The position numbers were made by a program, and so were the translations under genes. From Bradysia coprophila (taxonomy: Eukaryota > Arthropoda > Insecta > Diptera > Sciaridae), in the NCBI RefSeq assembly GCF_014529535.1, contig NW_023503311.1, positions 59,080 through 123,079 on the forward strand: a DNA stretch of 64,000 bases. Reading direction: 5' to 3'. Positions 1-9,556 of the stretch are shown piece after piece. Position 1 is the first letter of the stretch; every line of letters begins with the position of its first letter. The notes under the pieces were generated by a model. That model had not been told where the DNA came from. It saw nothing but the letters and a program-made list of their open reading frames with translations, and did not search any database.

Positions 1-465
1 AGGCCTAAACCCATGCTGCGCGTTACAAACTTTTGGGTTTATTCCGCTTAAAAGCTTCGGCTGAATCGCACTCTCATAGACTTTTAATATGACTGAACTG
101 ATGGCTGTGATGCGATAGTTCGTAACGTCGTTCTTCTTCCCTTTCTTCTTGTAAACAGGCACCACTTTTGAGATCTTTAACTTTGAAGATATTATCCCAA
201 GTTCCATCGACTTACGAAACAAAATCCAAAGTGGCCAAACCAATACGTCCTTGCATTTTTTCACAAAAATTGGCGGAATATTACCGGATCCAGCACTACC
301 TTTAGCATCCAACCTCTCAATCGCTGTATCAATATCAGACATCGACAGCTCGACTTCCCATGCATCATCAGGTTCTGTACCGTACTCGTCGTCAAAATCG
401 AACGGTTCCTCGTCTTTTGTGTATAGTCCCTCGAAGTAATCTGCAAACATTTCAACTACTTGCTG
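1..465 (-). pseudogene. non-LTR retrotransposon reverse-transcriptase fragment, cut by window edge
   Basis: The minus strand is open from about 465 to position 1. It reads like the N-terminal half of a LINE reverse transcriptase of the Jockey/I type: FADYFEGLY, then KGSAGSGNIPP (the RT0/RT1 'SxGxDxIP' region), VPVYKKKGKKNDVTNYR (the 'KPGK..NYRPI' region) and NAQHGFRP (the 'QxGF' region). In full-length relatives these motifs precede the catalytic FADD box, which would lie to the left of the window. A stop codon at 466-468 closes the frame upstream and no endonuclease is visible, so this is a 5'-truncated or decayed copy, or one exon-like piece of a longer ORF. It differs from the RTE and Jockey copies elsewhere in the window. 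RT fragment identity is fairly sure; the clade is inferred. Confidence 0.75.
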
Positions 466-740
466 CTAACGATGAGCCACTTTTGTGAGTTAAACAGTAG
501 AGATGTCGAAACAAATCTGTGAAGAACTCAATGTACACACACCCTTTTTTATGAAAATGATTCGATAATTTTTCAAGGATCATCGAGAAGTAAATTAATT
601 CCCATCACTTGAAAATAATATATTCTGTACGTCTAAACAGGTCCTATTGTGTTCGTGTTAAGAAAATGCGAACAAAACAAATAAAATAAATAAAGTTTTC
701 TTCGCGGTCCATCTTACCGGTCCATCTTACAGGTAACAAC
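466..740. other. AT-rich spacer, nothing recognised
   Basis: No ORF, repeat or RNA gene is recognised between the LINE fragment and the left end of the first Helentron-like repeat. The words TCTTACCGGTCC and TCTTACAGGTAA occur close together near 712-735 but do not form a clear element. Confidence 0.5.
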
Positions 741-832
741 ATTTTTAGCCCCGTACGAAGTACTGGGGGCTTATAAGATTAATATGCCGTTTGTAACACG
801 TCGAATTGGAAGCAGACAGTAAGGGCAAAGCA

Positions 833-2361
833 CGCGTGTGCAAATAATGTGTATCCTTGGTATCTGGGATACCGGGAAATTTTTTGGCCGAAAACCGGGA
901 TACCGGGAAATCCACCAAAAGAATTTCTTTCGTTACACCGTGAAGCGGGAAGCCAGGGGAAATTGAAATTAACGGGAAATTGAAATTAACGGGAAATTGA
1001 ACTTGACTGGAAATCGAAATTGATGAGAACTCTCTGAAAAATCTAACTCACCGGGAAATCGAAATTGATAGGAAATCATACTGACCGAGAAATCGAACTA
1101 ACCGGGAAGTTCAACTAACCGGGAAATCGCACTCACCTGGAAATTGAAATTGACTTGGAAATTGACGGGAAATCGAATTGATGAGAAATCAGACTGACCG
1201 AGAAATCGAACTCACCGGGAAATCGAAATTGACTGGAAATTGCAATTGATAGGAAATCATACTGACCAAGTAAACGAACTCGCCGGGAAATCGAACTCAC
1301 CGTGAAATTGAAATTGAAATTGACTGGAAATCGAAATCGATTGAAAATCATACTGACCGAGAAATCGAATTCACCGGGAAATTCAACTCACCGGAAAATC
1401 GAACTCACCGGTAAATCAAACTCACCGGGAAATCTAACTCACCTGGAAATTGAAATTGACGGGAAACCGAATTGATGAGAAATCATACTGACCGAGAAAT
1501 CGAACTCACCGGGAAATCGAAATTGACTGGAAATCGCAATTGATGGGAAATCATACTGACCAAGTAAACGAACTCGACGGAAAAACGAACTCACCGGGAA
1601 ATTGAAATTGACTGGAAATCGAAATTGATGGGAAATCATACTGACCGAGAAATCGAACTCACCGGGAAATCAAACTCACCGGGAAATTGCAATAGACTGG
1701 AAATCGAAAAAACAGGAAATCGAGAAAAAACGGGAAGTCGATTCGAAATGGCTGAGAAGTCAGAAATGGAAAGTTTTAAAATTATAAAATCGCGAAATTT
1801 TCTCGCTCGCGATCATTCTCATTCTTCTAAAATTTCACAGGAGCTGAGCCGTGACAAATATTTCGCTGAAAAGTCCTAAATAGAATGTACAAAACAGAAA
1901 ATTGACAATTGAACGAGACGCTGAACGTCATAAATATAGGGTTGTAGTCAGAGAATAGAATATTTTCAAAGTACAAATCGCTAAAATTTTTCCCTCGCTC
2001 CGCTCACGATCATTCAGTAACTTCTCAAACGTCGCGGGCCCAGGCAGCTGGATTCATTAGGCAGGCACTACAATAGCTGAGAGTATAAAACGAAAAATAT
2101 TATAAATCTGACATAGAAAACATTTGGAATGCAAGACTTTGGCTTTCAACGTTTTATAACATAATTCATGTTTGTCACGACAGTACTAGATCAAACTTAA
2201 TTGAAAAACAAAATAAATATTACATTCACCGGGAAATGAGAAAATTTTTAACGGGAAATCAGAACTTTTTTATCAGGAAATCTAGCTAAATTTTAAGGAT
2301 ACCGGGAAATTCGGGAAATCTGATTTTGGGTACCAGGAAAAAAACATTATTTGCACACGCG
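833..2361. mobile_element. non-autonomous TIR transposon (8-bp TSD) filled with minisatellite
   Basis: The element begins CGCGTGTGCAAATAATGT and ends with the exact reverse complement (18-bp perfect TIR). It is flanked by the direct repeat GCAAAGCA at 825-832 and 2362-2369. The uninterrupted host sequence, GGGCAAAGCATTTGG, is seen in the Helentron copies near 21780, 25205 and 30297, so the insertion and its 8-bp TSD are shown directly. Eight-bp TSDs are typical of hAT and also occur in P and Merlin elements; the TIR does not fit the usual hAT start, so the superfamily is left open. There is no transposase: the interior is mostly short ACCGGGAAATCGAA-type repeats. Confidence 0.85.
940..1735. 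repeat. degenerate minisatellite, GAAATCGAAATTGAC/CTCACCGGG units
   Basis: Alternating blocks of the type GAAATTGAAATTGAC and GAAATCGAACTCACCGGG recur dozens of times with small changes. A larger repeat of roughly 300 bp is also visible: 1135-1330 resembles 1440-1640. The open frames that arise on both strands here are by-products of the short period and are not genes. Confidence 0.8.
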
Positions 2362-2689
2362 GCAAAGCATTTGGTTGTGTTCATAGATGACGAATCCGCA
2401 ATAAAAAAAATGTCCGTCCGTCCGTCCGTGACCCCTCTAGCTTGAGCAAATCACAACCTTTTTTCAAAATTCTTTTTTTCCCCGATTGGTATCGACAAAA
2501 GTAAGGTCAAGTTCGAAAATGGGCATGGTAGGGTCGGCCCTTCCAGAGCTAGGGCCCTATAGGTGTTTTTCAGTCTTTCGACGATATCTACCGAAATACG
2601 CACGCAATAGCTGCTTGTGATATATCAAATGAAAGGTATTGACGAGTAGAACAAAGTTGCTGAACGTTGTTTTTGGGTAAGATGCAACG

Positions 2690-3690
2690 CGAGCTTGTTG
2701 GGAGGGCTCAAAGGTCGTTACTCGGCCCTAAGTGTTTTTTGCACATAAATCGACTAAATCTCATCCGATTTTGCTAGATTTTGTTCCATTTGAGAGATAA
2801 TTGAATACCGAAAATAACGTGGCGAAAAAAGTTTCAAATTTGGGCCCTTGGACTAAGGCCGCTACTCGGTCCTAAGTGTTTTTTGCACATAAATCGAGTA
2901 AATCTCATCCGATTTTGCTAGATTTTGTTCCATTTGAGAGATAATTGAATGCCGAATAGAATGATGGCAAAAAAAGTTTCAAATTTGGGCCCTTGGACTA
3001 AGGCCGCTTCTCGGCCCTAAGTGTTTTTTTCACATAAATCGAGTAAATCTCATCCGATTTTGCTAGATTTTGTTTCATTTGAGAGATAATTGAATACCGA
3101 AAATAACGTGGCGAAAAAAGTTTCAAATTTGGGCCCTTGGACTAAGGCCGCTACTCGGCCCTAAGTGTTTTTTACACATAAATCGAGTCAATCTCATCCG
3201 ATTTTGCTAGATTTTGTTCCATTTGAGAGATAATTGAATGCCGAATAGAATGATGGCAAAAAAAGTTTCAAATTTGGGCCCTTGGACTAAGGCCGCTTCT
3301 CGGCCCTAAGTGTTTTTTGCACATATATCGAGTAAATCTCATCCGATTTTGCTAGATTTTGTTTCATTTGAGAGATAATTGAATACCGAAAATAACGTGG
3401 CGAAAAAAGTTTCAAATTTGGGCCCTTGGACTAAGGCCGCTACTCGGCCCTAAGTGTTTTTTACACATAAATCGAGTAAATCTTATCCGATTTTGCTAGA
3501 TTTTGTTCCATTTGAGAGATAATTGAATGCCGAATAGAATGATGGCAAAAAAAGTTTCAAATTTGGGCCCTTGGACTAAGGCCGCTACTCGGCCCTAAGT
3601 GTTTTTTGCACATAAATCGAGTAAATCTCATCCGATTTTGCTAGTTTTTGTTTCATTTGAGAGATAATTGAATACCCAATAGAAAGTTGG
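2690..3690. repeat. tandem array of alternating 144- and 145-bp units (higher-order repeat)
   Basis: The landmark GACTAAGG occurs at 2851, 2996, 3140, 3285, 3429 and 3574, giving spacings of 145, 144, 145, 144 and 145. Two unit types alternate: one contains GAATACCGAAAATAACGTGG, the other GAATGCCGAATAGAATGATGG. The array is therefore built of roughly 289-bp dimers. It is the core of the Helentron-like repeat and recurs in the other copies with different unit numbers and order. Confidence 0.85.
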
Positions 3691-3988
3691 CAGAAAATTT
3701 TGGGTTTCTAAAATAATATCGTAAATTGTTGGTTTTATTTGAGAGGTACTTCGTACGGGCTTTCGTAATTGCGCTATGCGCAATTTTAAAAATGGACACT
3801 TTCAGTAAATTTGACCATGCCCAACTTGACTTGCATTTTGGTAACAGACGCATTAGAGGGTTGTAGACGTATTAGGGTTCCGGGCGTATTACGGCTACGG
3901 ACGTATTATGGTTACGGACGAAATAGGATTACGGGTCGTACGGGGCTAAGTCGCAGCAAACGCTCCGACTGTTCTGATGCCTTGTTTT

Positions 3989-4890
3989 CCATATCCTTTG
4001 TTGCGTATATCATTCTTTGAGAATAGAGTTAACAAAAGGTGGTTGAATACTTTCATTTTATTAGCGTAAAGGGTATGTGAGATATATTTTTAGTTGATTT
4101 TACAACCTGAATCACAATGATTTGTTGGTTTTTTTTGTGGGTGATAAATGGACGAGTGAAATTTAACTGATAAAGGATATTTGCTATTTTCTAGGAATAA
4201 TTGATTTTTAGACCAAATATTAAGATTGGGTCACTTGAATTTCTATTGTATATAATTTGCTATTCATAATACCTTCTTATCGAGTGTGGGAAACATTTTT
4301 TTTCACGATCCTGTGACATTGAATTCGGTAAAAAGGGCAAGTATATCAGGTCGTTTTGTTCAGGACAATTTTATGAAGCGTGGGAGAATTTTTATGATAC
4401 AATGGGTCGTGTAACTAAGTTTGATTTATAAAACCTTTATCAGGCACTTTTGTCTGATGCGTAGGTGAAAATCTTCTCACGATGTCCTGACAGCTAATTT
4501 GTTAAAATGCTAAAGTATGTTGGGTCTCTAAGATTCTATTGTATACTGCCAGAAGAACCTTTTGTATGGTTGACCATTGTGTTTAGTGTGGGAGAAAACT
4601 TTCTCACGATATAGTGACACAAGTAAGGCCACTGACGTGGCCTACCCGTTTCTCCATTTTGTTAGTTGTTTCAAAAAATTCTCGAGAGTAATTGAGCTCA
4701 AATCAAGATGTACTACAGATATTTTAGACAAATTCTGGAAAATATTCCAGCACAAAACTAATTGTTAGGGTCCCTCGATTTTTGAAAAATATCAAGCGGC
4801 GCTTCAGGACATTTATCAATTAGCATCTAAAAGAGTTTTTTTTTAAGATTTTCTTGCAAGATGCGTATAAATTAGTCGCACAATATCTGA
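3989..4890. other. AT-rich spacer with faint degenerate repeats
   Basis: No gene is recognised. Degenerate copies of a motif of the form GTGGGAGAAAA..TTCTCACGAT..TGACA occur near 4287, 4380, 4460 and 4578. GGGTC..GATTTCTATTGTATA-like words occur near 4225 and 4518. This suggests an old, strongly decayed repeat. Confidence 0.4.
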
Positions 4891-5217
4891 TCCCAAGTAG
4901 CATTTCAGAAAAAATAACTTATTCGTTAAAATAACGTTGTAGCAACGTTGCCACAACGGTTGTGCAACCGTTGTTGCCCGGTTATAGTTTAACCTACGTC
5001 AATTAACCGTTGGATAACCGTTAAACAACGAAAAAGTTAAAAATTATAGTTGCTCTACCTTAAATTTTTAACTTTTTCGTTGTTTAACTGTTATCCAACG
5101 GTTAATTGACCTAGGTTAAACTATAACCGGGCAACAACGGTTGCAAAACCGTTGTGACAACGTTGCTACAACGTTATTCTAACGAATAAGTTATTTTTTC
5201 TGAAATGCTACTTGGGA
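4891..5217. mobile_element. palindromic MITE, 327 bp
   Basis: The left end TCCCAAGTAGCATTTCAG is the reverse complement of the right end. The two arms of about 145 bp are nearly complementary throughout and meet at a short centre near 5045-5060. The arms are rich in GTTGCAACG/CAACGGTT words. No coding capacity and no clear TSD are seen (flanks ATCTGA and TTCTAA). It would fold into one long hairpin. Confidence 0.75.
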
Positions 5218-5630
5218 TTCTAAAGTTATTTTGATGAGAAACTGATAACTAAAAAGACTATGACAAAAGTTTTACATGGGTCCGAGTTATTGAAAAATTA
5301 GAAATTTTCGATCTAGAAACCTAGAATTTAATAAAAGCTAACGTCTCTACTCTTTTTTGTTTGTAAATGTGTTCTGATTACGGCCAAATATAATATTTAT
5401 AATGAAATGGTTGGATTTTTTTATCGGTTGGAGTCGGCGTTACGTGTAATTCAAAAGATTTGTTGTTTTTCTATGTTAAATCGCTATATTTCGATCCGCG
5501 TTTGGATCATCATCAGGCTACGGCGAATAAACAAAACAAAACATTTATAATGAAAAACAGGATTTATTTAGTGTATTGGCTAAAATAGCTTTTCTATATA
5601 AATCGGAATTTAGTCAGTTAACCCAATGCC
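5218..5630. other. AT-rich spacer; one ribozyme-core-like hairpin
   Basis: No ORF or repeat family is recognised. On the minus strand at 5518-5484 there is a CTGATGA, 5-bp-stem, GAAA arrangement, entered separately. Confidence 0.4.
5484..5518 (-). ncRNA. possible hammerhead-ribozyme-core remnant
   Basis: Read on the minus strand the segment contains CTGATGA, then GATCC-AAACGC-GGATC (a perfect 5-bp stem with a 6-nt loop), then GAAAT. This is the order of the conserved hammerhead core (CUGAUGA, stem II, GAAA). Hammerheads are known from Penelope-like and some non-LTR retroelements. I cannot find convincing stems I and III or a clear cleavage site, so this may be a decayed copy or chance. Confidence 0.25.
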
Positions 5631-5845
5631 TACTAACGGTAAACAACAATAATATTTTGTTGTTTTTTCGATGCAAAAATTTCATTTTGTTGTTTTTTTG
5701 TTGTTTTAAAAACAACACGTAGCCATAGGGAATGCAATAACTCGAGGACATTTAAAACTTTTCTTAAAAGGGGTACCGCATCAAAGTAGCTTTGAAATAA
5801 GATATTGTGCAACAAAATCTGCAAAAAAAGACTATTAAAAGATAA

Positions 5846-6315
5846 ATCGCCCAAAATCACTTACAGTGGAGGTTTGACGCAAGTCCTGTTATCGACTTAC
5901 AAAAGAACTGATATCGGTGTAAGTGACGCTTACAGATTCGACACGCAAAAAGGTATGCGTCACAAATGGCAGCTGATGAGGAAAGTACGCGAAAGTTTTA
6001 TCAACAAAAATCTTACCAGAAAAATTTTAGGAAGAGAATTCTTTAAAGGAATATATTTCACAATTTTAAAAATTTTACTTCCTCAACATCTGCCACTTGT
6101 GACGCAAACTTTTTTATTATAATTTCCTTCCTAAAATTTTTCTGGTAAGATTTTTGTTGATAAAACTTTCGCGTACTTTCCTCATCAGCTGCCATTTGTG
6201 ACGCATACCTTTTTGCGTGTCGAATCTGTAAGCGTCACCTACACCGATATCAGTTCTTTTGTAAGTAGATAACAGGACTTGCGTCACACCTCCACTGTAA
6301 GTGGTTTTGGGCGAT
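5846..6315. mobile_element. foldback element, arms about 190 bp
   Basis: The left arm (5846 to about 6035) and right arm (about 6122-6315) are near-perfect inverted copies around a roughly 85-bp centre. Landmarks such as ATCGCCCAAAA, GACGCAAGTCCTGTTATC and AAAATTTTTCTGGTAAGA appear in both. Each arm lacks stops in one frame, which produces ORFs, but the arm differences show no coding signature. It is followed by an 18-bp repeat array, as is a second foldback at 39442-39943. Confidence 0.7.
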
Positions 6316-6457
6316 ATCAGCTCTTTTGTAAGTTGTAATTTTTTAGAATTTCGTCGCACATAATAGACAATCATATTGTGCAGTTTGAACGAAAATATTC
6401 TTCTTACAAGACTGTATAACTTTCTCTTTGATCTGAACCTTCCTGCTTTCATTTGAC

Positions 6458-6640
6458 GAAAATCGAAAATTTTACGAAATTTAATAATTTGAAGAAAATC
6501 GAAAATTTGACGAAATTCGAAAATTTGACGGAATTCAAAAATTTGATGAAAATCGAAAATTTTATGAAAATAAAAAATTTTACGAAATTCAATAATTTGA
6601 CGAAAATCAAAACTTTGATAAAAATCGGAAAATTGACGCA
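6458..6640. repeat. 18-bp array (CGAAAATTTGACGAAATT units)
   Basis: About ten copies of an 18-bp unit lie head to tail. Because 18 is a multiple of three and the unit lacks stops, several frames stay open on both strands; these ORFs are not considered genes. The same unit, in the opposite orientation, forms the array at 39095-39390. Confidence 0.8.
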
Positions 6641-6819
6641 CTTAAAACGCTCATAGGTCCCAAACAAGCGACTTTTAAGGGAAACAATGAAACACGCATC
6701 GACTAGAATCTAAAACTCTATGAATTTGTCTTTTAAACGAACTTTCTAGCTGCAGTATTTTCCGAGTTATGGTTTACATAGCTCGCACTTAAAACGCTCA
6801 TCGATCCCAAATAAGCGAC
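6639..6819. repeat. two copies of a 34-bp repeat, 147 bp apart
   Basis: CACTTAAAACGCTCAT followed by a TCCCAAA.AAGCGAC word occurs at 6639 and again at 6786. Nothing else is recognised from 6820 to 6990. Confidence 0.6.
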
Positions 6820-6994
6820 AGGAAAAGGCGTTGGAGCACCTCAGAGGGCGTCTGGTGCACTTTTCCCCCAACGATGTATGTTATTTTAGGCTCTGCCTCG
6901 GACAGACAGACTCAAAAAATTTCTTGGACCAGCCCCAGACATAACTCATTAGTAGTAATAACTGACACATGTAGATAAATAGATAAACATATAA

Positions 6995-7115
<121 letters not shown>

Positions 7116-7432
7116 ACTAGATATATAGATAGATAATGCTGCTATATTTCTGTATTACCTACTGATGTCGGGGTGCGGACAGACAGACTCAATTTTTTTT
7201 TGAAGACCCGTTTCTCTGACGAGAAACGGGAATAAAAACTGATAAAGTTCGCGAATATATTAGGTCATTATAGTTCTATTGTCTATTCATCAACTCTTTT
7301 TGACAGATTTATTGACCTCTATTTTACCCTCGTCAACCCTTTTTTGACAGGTCTATTGTACCCTCGTCAAATTTTGACAGGTGTTTTTTTTTAGTTTGAC
7401 AGTTAGGCTCAGAAACAGGCTATATATTCTTC

Positions 7433-7904
7433 TCCCGTCGTTTGAAAATGAAAGAGAAATGTTTTTAATTTTTTCAGTTTTAAAGGAAGAAATATGTGTT
7501 AAAAATACCGATTATTTTTAGATGTTTGCTACCTTCCCGTGACATTATCTCACAATCTACGACATCGATCAAATTGATTCTTTCACATTTAATTATGAAT
7601 CGAAGCAACGCGTTCGGGTTTACCCGTCGTTTGAAAATCAAAGAGATTTTTTTTTATTTTTTTCAGTTTTAAAGGAAGAAATATGTGTTAAAAATACCGA
7701 TTATTTTTAGAATCTTGCTACCTTCCCGTGACATTATCTCACAATCTACGACTTCGATCAAATTGATTCTTTCACATTTATTTATGAATCGAAGCAGCGC
7801 GTTCGGGCTTACCCGTCGTTTGAAAATCAAAGAGATTTTTTTAATTTTTTATTAAAGGAAGAAATATGTGTTAAAAATACCGATTATTTTTAGATGTTTG
7901 ATAC
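7433..7904. repeat. 189-bp tandem array, left part
   Basis: The landmark TTTGAAAAT occurs at 7441, 7630 and 7819, a spacing of exactly 189 bp. Each unit contains AAAGGAAGAAATATGTGTTA and CCTTCCCGTGACATTATC. The third unit is cut at 7904 by an LTR element and resumes at 12477. Nothing else is recognised between the GATA repeat and this array. Confidence 0.85.
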
Positions 7905-8196
7905 TGTGGCGTCACTCCACATCATTCATCGTCATTGCATCAAATACATTTACGCGTGCATGAAACGCACTCACTTTAGAATCAGACTTATTTTATCATA
8001 AATTTCCGACATTTTATATGTGACACTTCGTCAACCATTTTGTGTTTATATCATTTTGTATTCCTATATAAGAGATTGTTATACGTCAAATAAAACAGAA
8101 TATTTTCTGCTCTCAACGAGAACACATCTTTCTCTTAAGCAGCATTCTCACTTGTGGAACAGTGAAACATCATTATGTTTCACTTAAATCCCCACA
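7905..8196 (+). repeat. 5' LTR of the 7905-12476 element
   Basis: TG...CA boundaries, with the TSD to its left and a PBS-like TGGTGACCCCGACG after it. A TATATAAG box and an AATAAA-like AAATAAAAC lie near 8067 and 8090, the usual order of promoter and polyadenylation signal in LTRs. Confidence 0.88.
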
Positions 8197-8263
8197 ACTG
8201 GTGACCCCGACGTTCACAGAGCATTACCTCTGAACAGTCAAATTACTATGCTGGTACAAATCT

Positions 8264-9549
8264 TCTTCTTCTTCTTCTTCTTTTTCAGCCTGTTTCTATC
8301 CACTGCTGGATGTAGGCCTCTCCAACTTCTTTCCATTTTGTACGATCCATTGCCATTTGCTGCCAGTTTGTACCTGCAATATTCTTAATTCCGTTTGTCC
8401 ATCTCTCTGGTGGTCTACCTATAGCTCGTCTTTTATATGGTCGCCAGTTCATGATCTTTTTGGTCCAACGTTCGTCTGTCCTTCTTGCAATATGTCCCGC
8501 CCAGCTCCATTTCAGAGATGCTATTCTTTCCATGACATCAACGACCCTGGTTTGTTGTCGAATCCATTGATTCGTCATTCTGTCTCTGAGTGTTATTCCA
8601 AGCATATTCCGTTCCATGGCTCTTTGTGTCACTCTCAATTTATCTTCGGATGCTTTCGTTAAAGTTAACGTTTCCGCTCCATAAGTGAGCACTGGAAGGA
8701 CACAAGTGTCGAAAACTTTGCGTTTCAGACTATTATTCATTTTGCTTTTGAAAATTAGTCTGAGTTTTCCGAACGCTGCCCATGCAAGACCAATCCTACG
8801 TCTTATTTCTGCAGTCTGGTTGTCGAGACCTAACTTCAGTTTATGTCCTAGATATACATAGCTGTCGACTCGTTCAATGACAGTGTCACCAATTTTGATT
8901 TCTCTATCGTCCCTGATGTTGGTCATGACTTTTGTTTTCGATAAGTTCATCTTGAGGCCAACTTTGCTCGCCTCTTCACTTAACTGTTGTAGCATAAGCT
9001 GAGCCTGACCTAGATTCGCTGCTATCGGTACAATGTCATCAGCGAAGCGGAGATTGCTCAGGTACTCTCCATTTACCTTTATTCCCATTTTACTCCAGTT
9101 TAACTTCCTAAAAATACTCTGCAGAATCGCCGTGAATAATTTCGGTGAAATGGTGTCACCCTGCCTTACACCTCGGCCAATTCTGAATTTCTCCGTGCTC
9201 TTATGAAGTTTTATACATGAAGTAGCATTTTTGTACACATATCGAATTGTGTTGGAGTACCTTGAGTCTACTCTACATTCGTCTAATGCGTCCAATATCG
9301 ACCATGTTTCCACTGAATCGAAAGCTTTTTCGAAGTCTATGAATAGCAAGACTATGTCGATGTTGTATTCACGACACTTCTCAATAAGCGTTCTCATCAC
9401 CTGCAAATGGTCGTTTGTGCTGAAACCAGATCTGAAAGCAGCTTGTTCAACAGGTTGGTAGAAGTCGAACTTGTTAGTGTTCCTTTTCGTAATGATTTTC
9501 ATAAACAACTTGTAGAGTGTTGACAATAGGCTTATGGGTCGGTAATTTT
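8264..9549 (-). mobile_element. RTE-clade LINE copy A, 5'-truncated
   Basis: This is an antisense copy of the RTE element described at 42272-45620. It starts on its sense strand at ENYRPISLL in the RT domain and ends at the family's C-terminal IQQWIETG, stop and (AAG)n tail. The frame is open throughout and includes FADD. The direct repeat CAAATCT flanks it (8257-8263 and 9550-9556). Endonuclease and 5' end are missing, as is usual after incomplete reverse transcription. It interrupts the interior of the pol-less LTR element. Confidence 0.92.
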
Positions 9550-9556
9550 CAAATCT

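Larger units (their letters stand above)
741..3988 (-). mobile_element. Helentron/HINE-like non-autonomous repeat, copy 1
   Basis: One end (741) begins ATTTTTAGCCCCGTACGAAG; the other (3988) ends GATGCCTTGTTTT. The same two ends bound copies at 24185-25293 and 30209-33732. Inside each end lies a 14-bp subterminal inverted repeat, TTAGCCCCGTACGA. The 741 end also folds into a hairpin (CCCC-A-GTAC, loop TTC, GTAC-GGGG, on the opposite strand) followed by CTAA. A (GTCC)n microsatellite and an array of 144/145-bp units fill the middle. No ORF is credible. Subterminal inverted repeats, a 3' stem-loop, a microsatellite and a central tandem array are the known architecture of DINE-1/HINE (Helentron-associated) elements; the family assignment is inferred. 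Strand is given with the hairpin as the 3' end. A TIR element is nested at 833-2361. Confidence 0.65.

Noticed and set aside
2690..3690. Regular repeats considered as a CRISPR array
   Set aside because: Units are contiguous at 144/145 bp with no unique spacers, lie in an arthropod transposable element, and no cas genes are present.
741..3988. Cut-and-paste transposon using the 14-bp inverted repeat as TIR
   Set aside because: The inverted repeats lie about 40 bp inside one end, copies share sequence beyond them, and no TSD is seen; a Helentron-like layout explains this better.
3811..4020. 69-aa ORF (MTMPNLTCILVTDALEGC...) repeated at 21.8, 24.1 and 32.9 kb
   Set aside because: It lies in the Helentron-like repeat's end. 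The translated GTATTA/GTACGG repeats arise from a short decamer-like DNA repeat, and copies change frame freely.
6117..6641. 174-aa minus-strand ORF across foldback arm and 18-bp array
   Set aside because: Chance fusion of a foldback arm with the repeat array. The matching plus-strand peptide at 5805-6122 follows from the inverted repeat, and arm differences show no coding bias.
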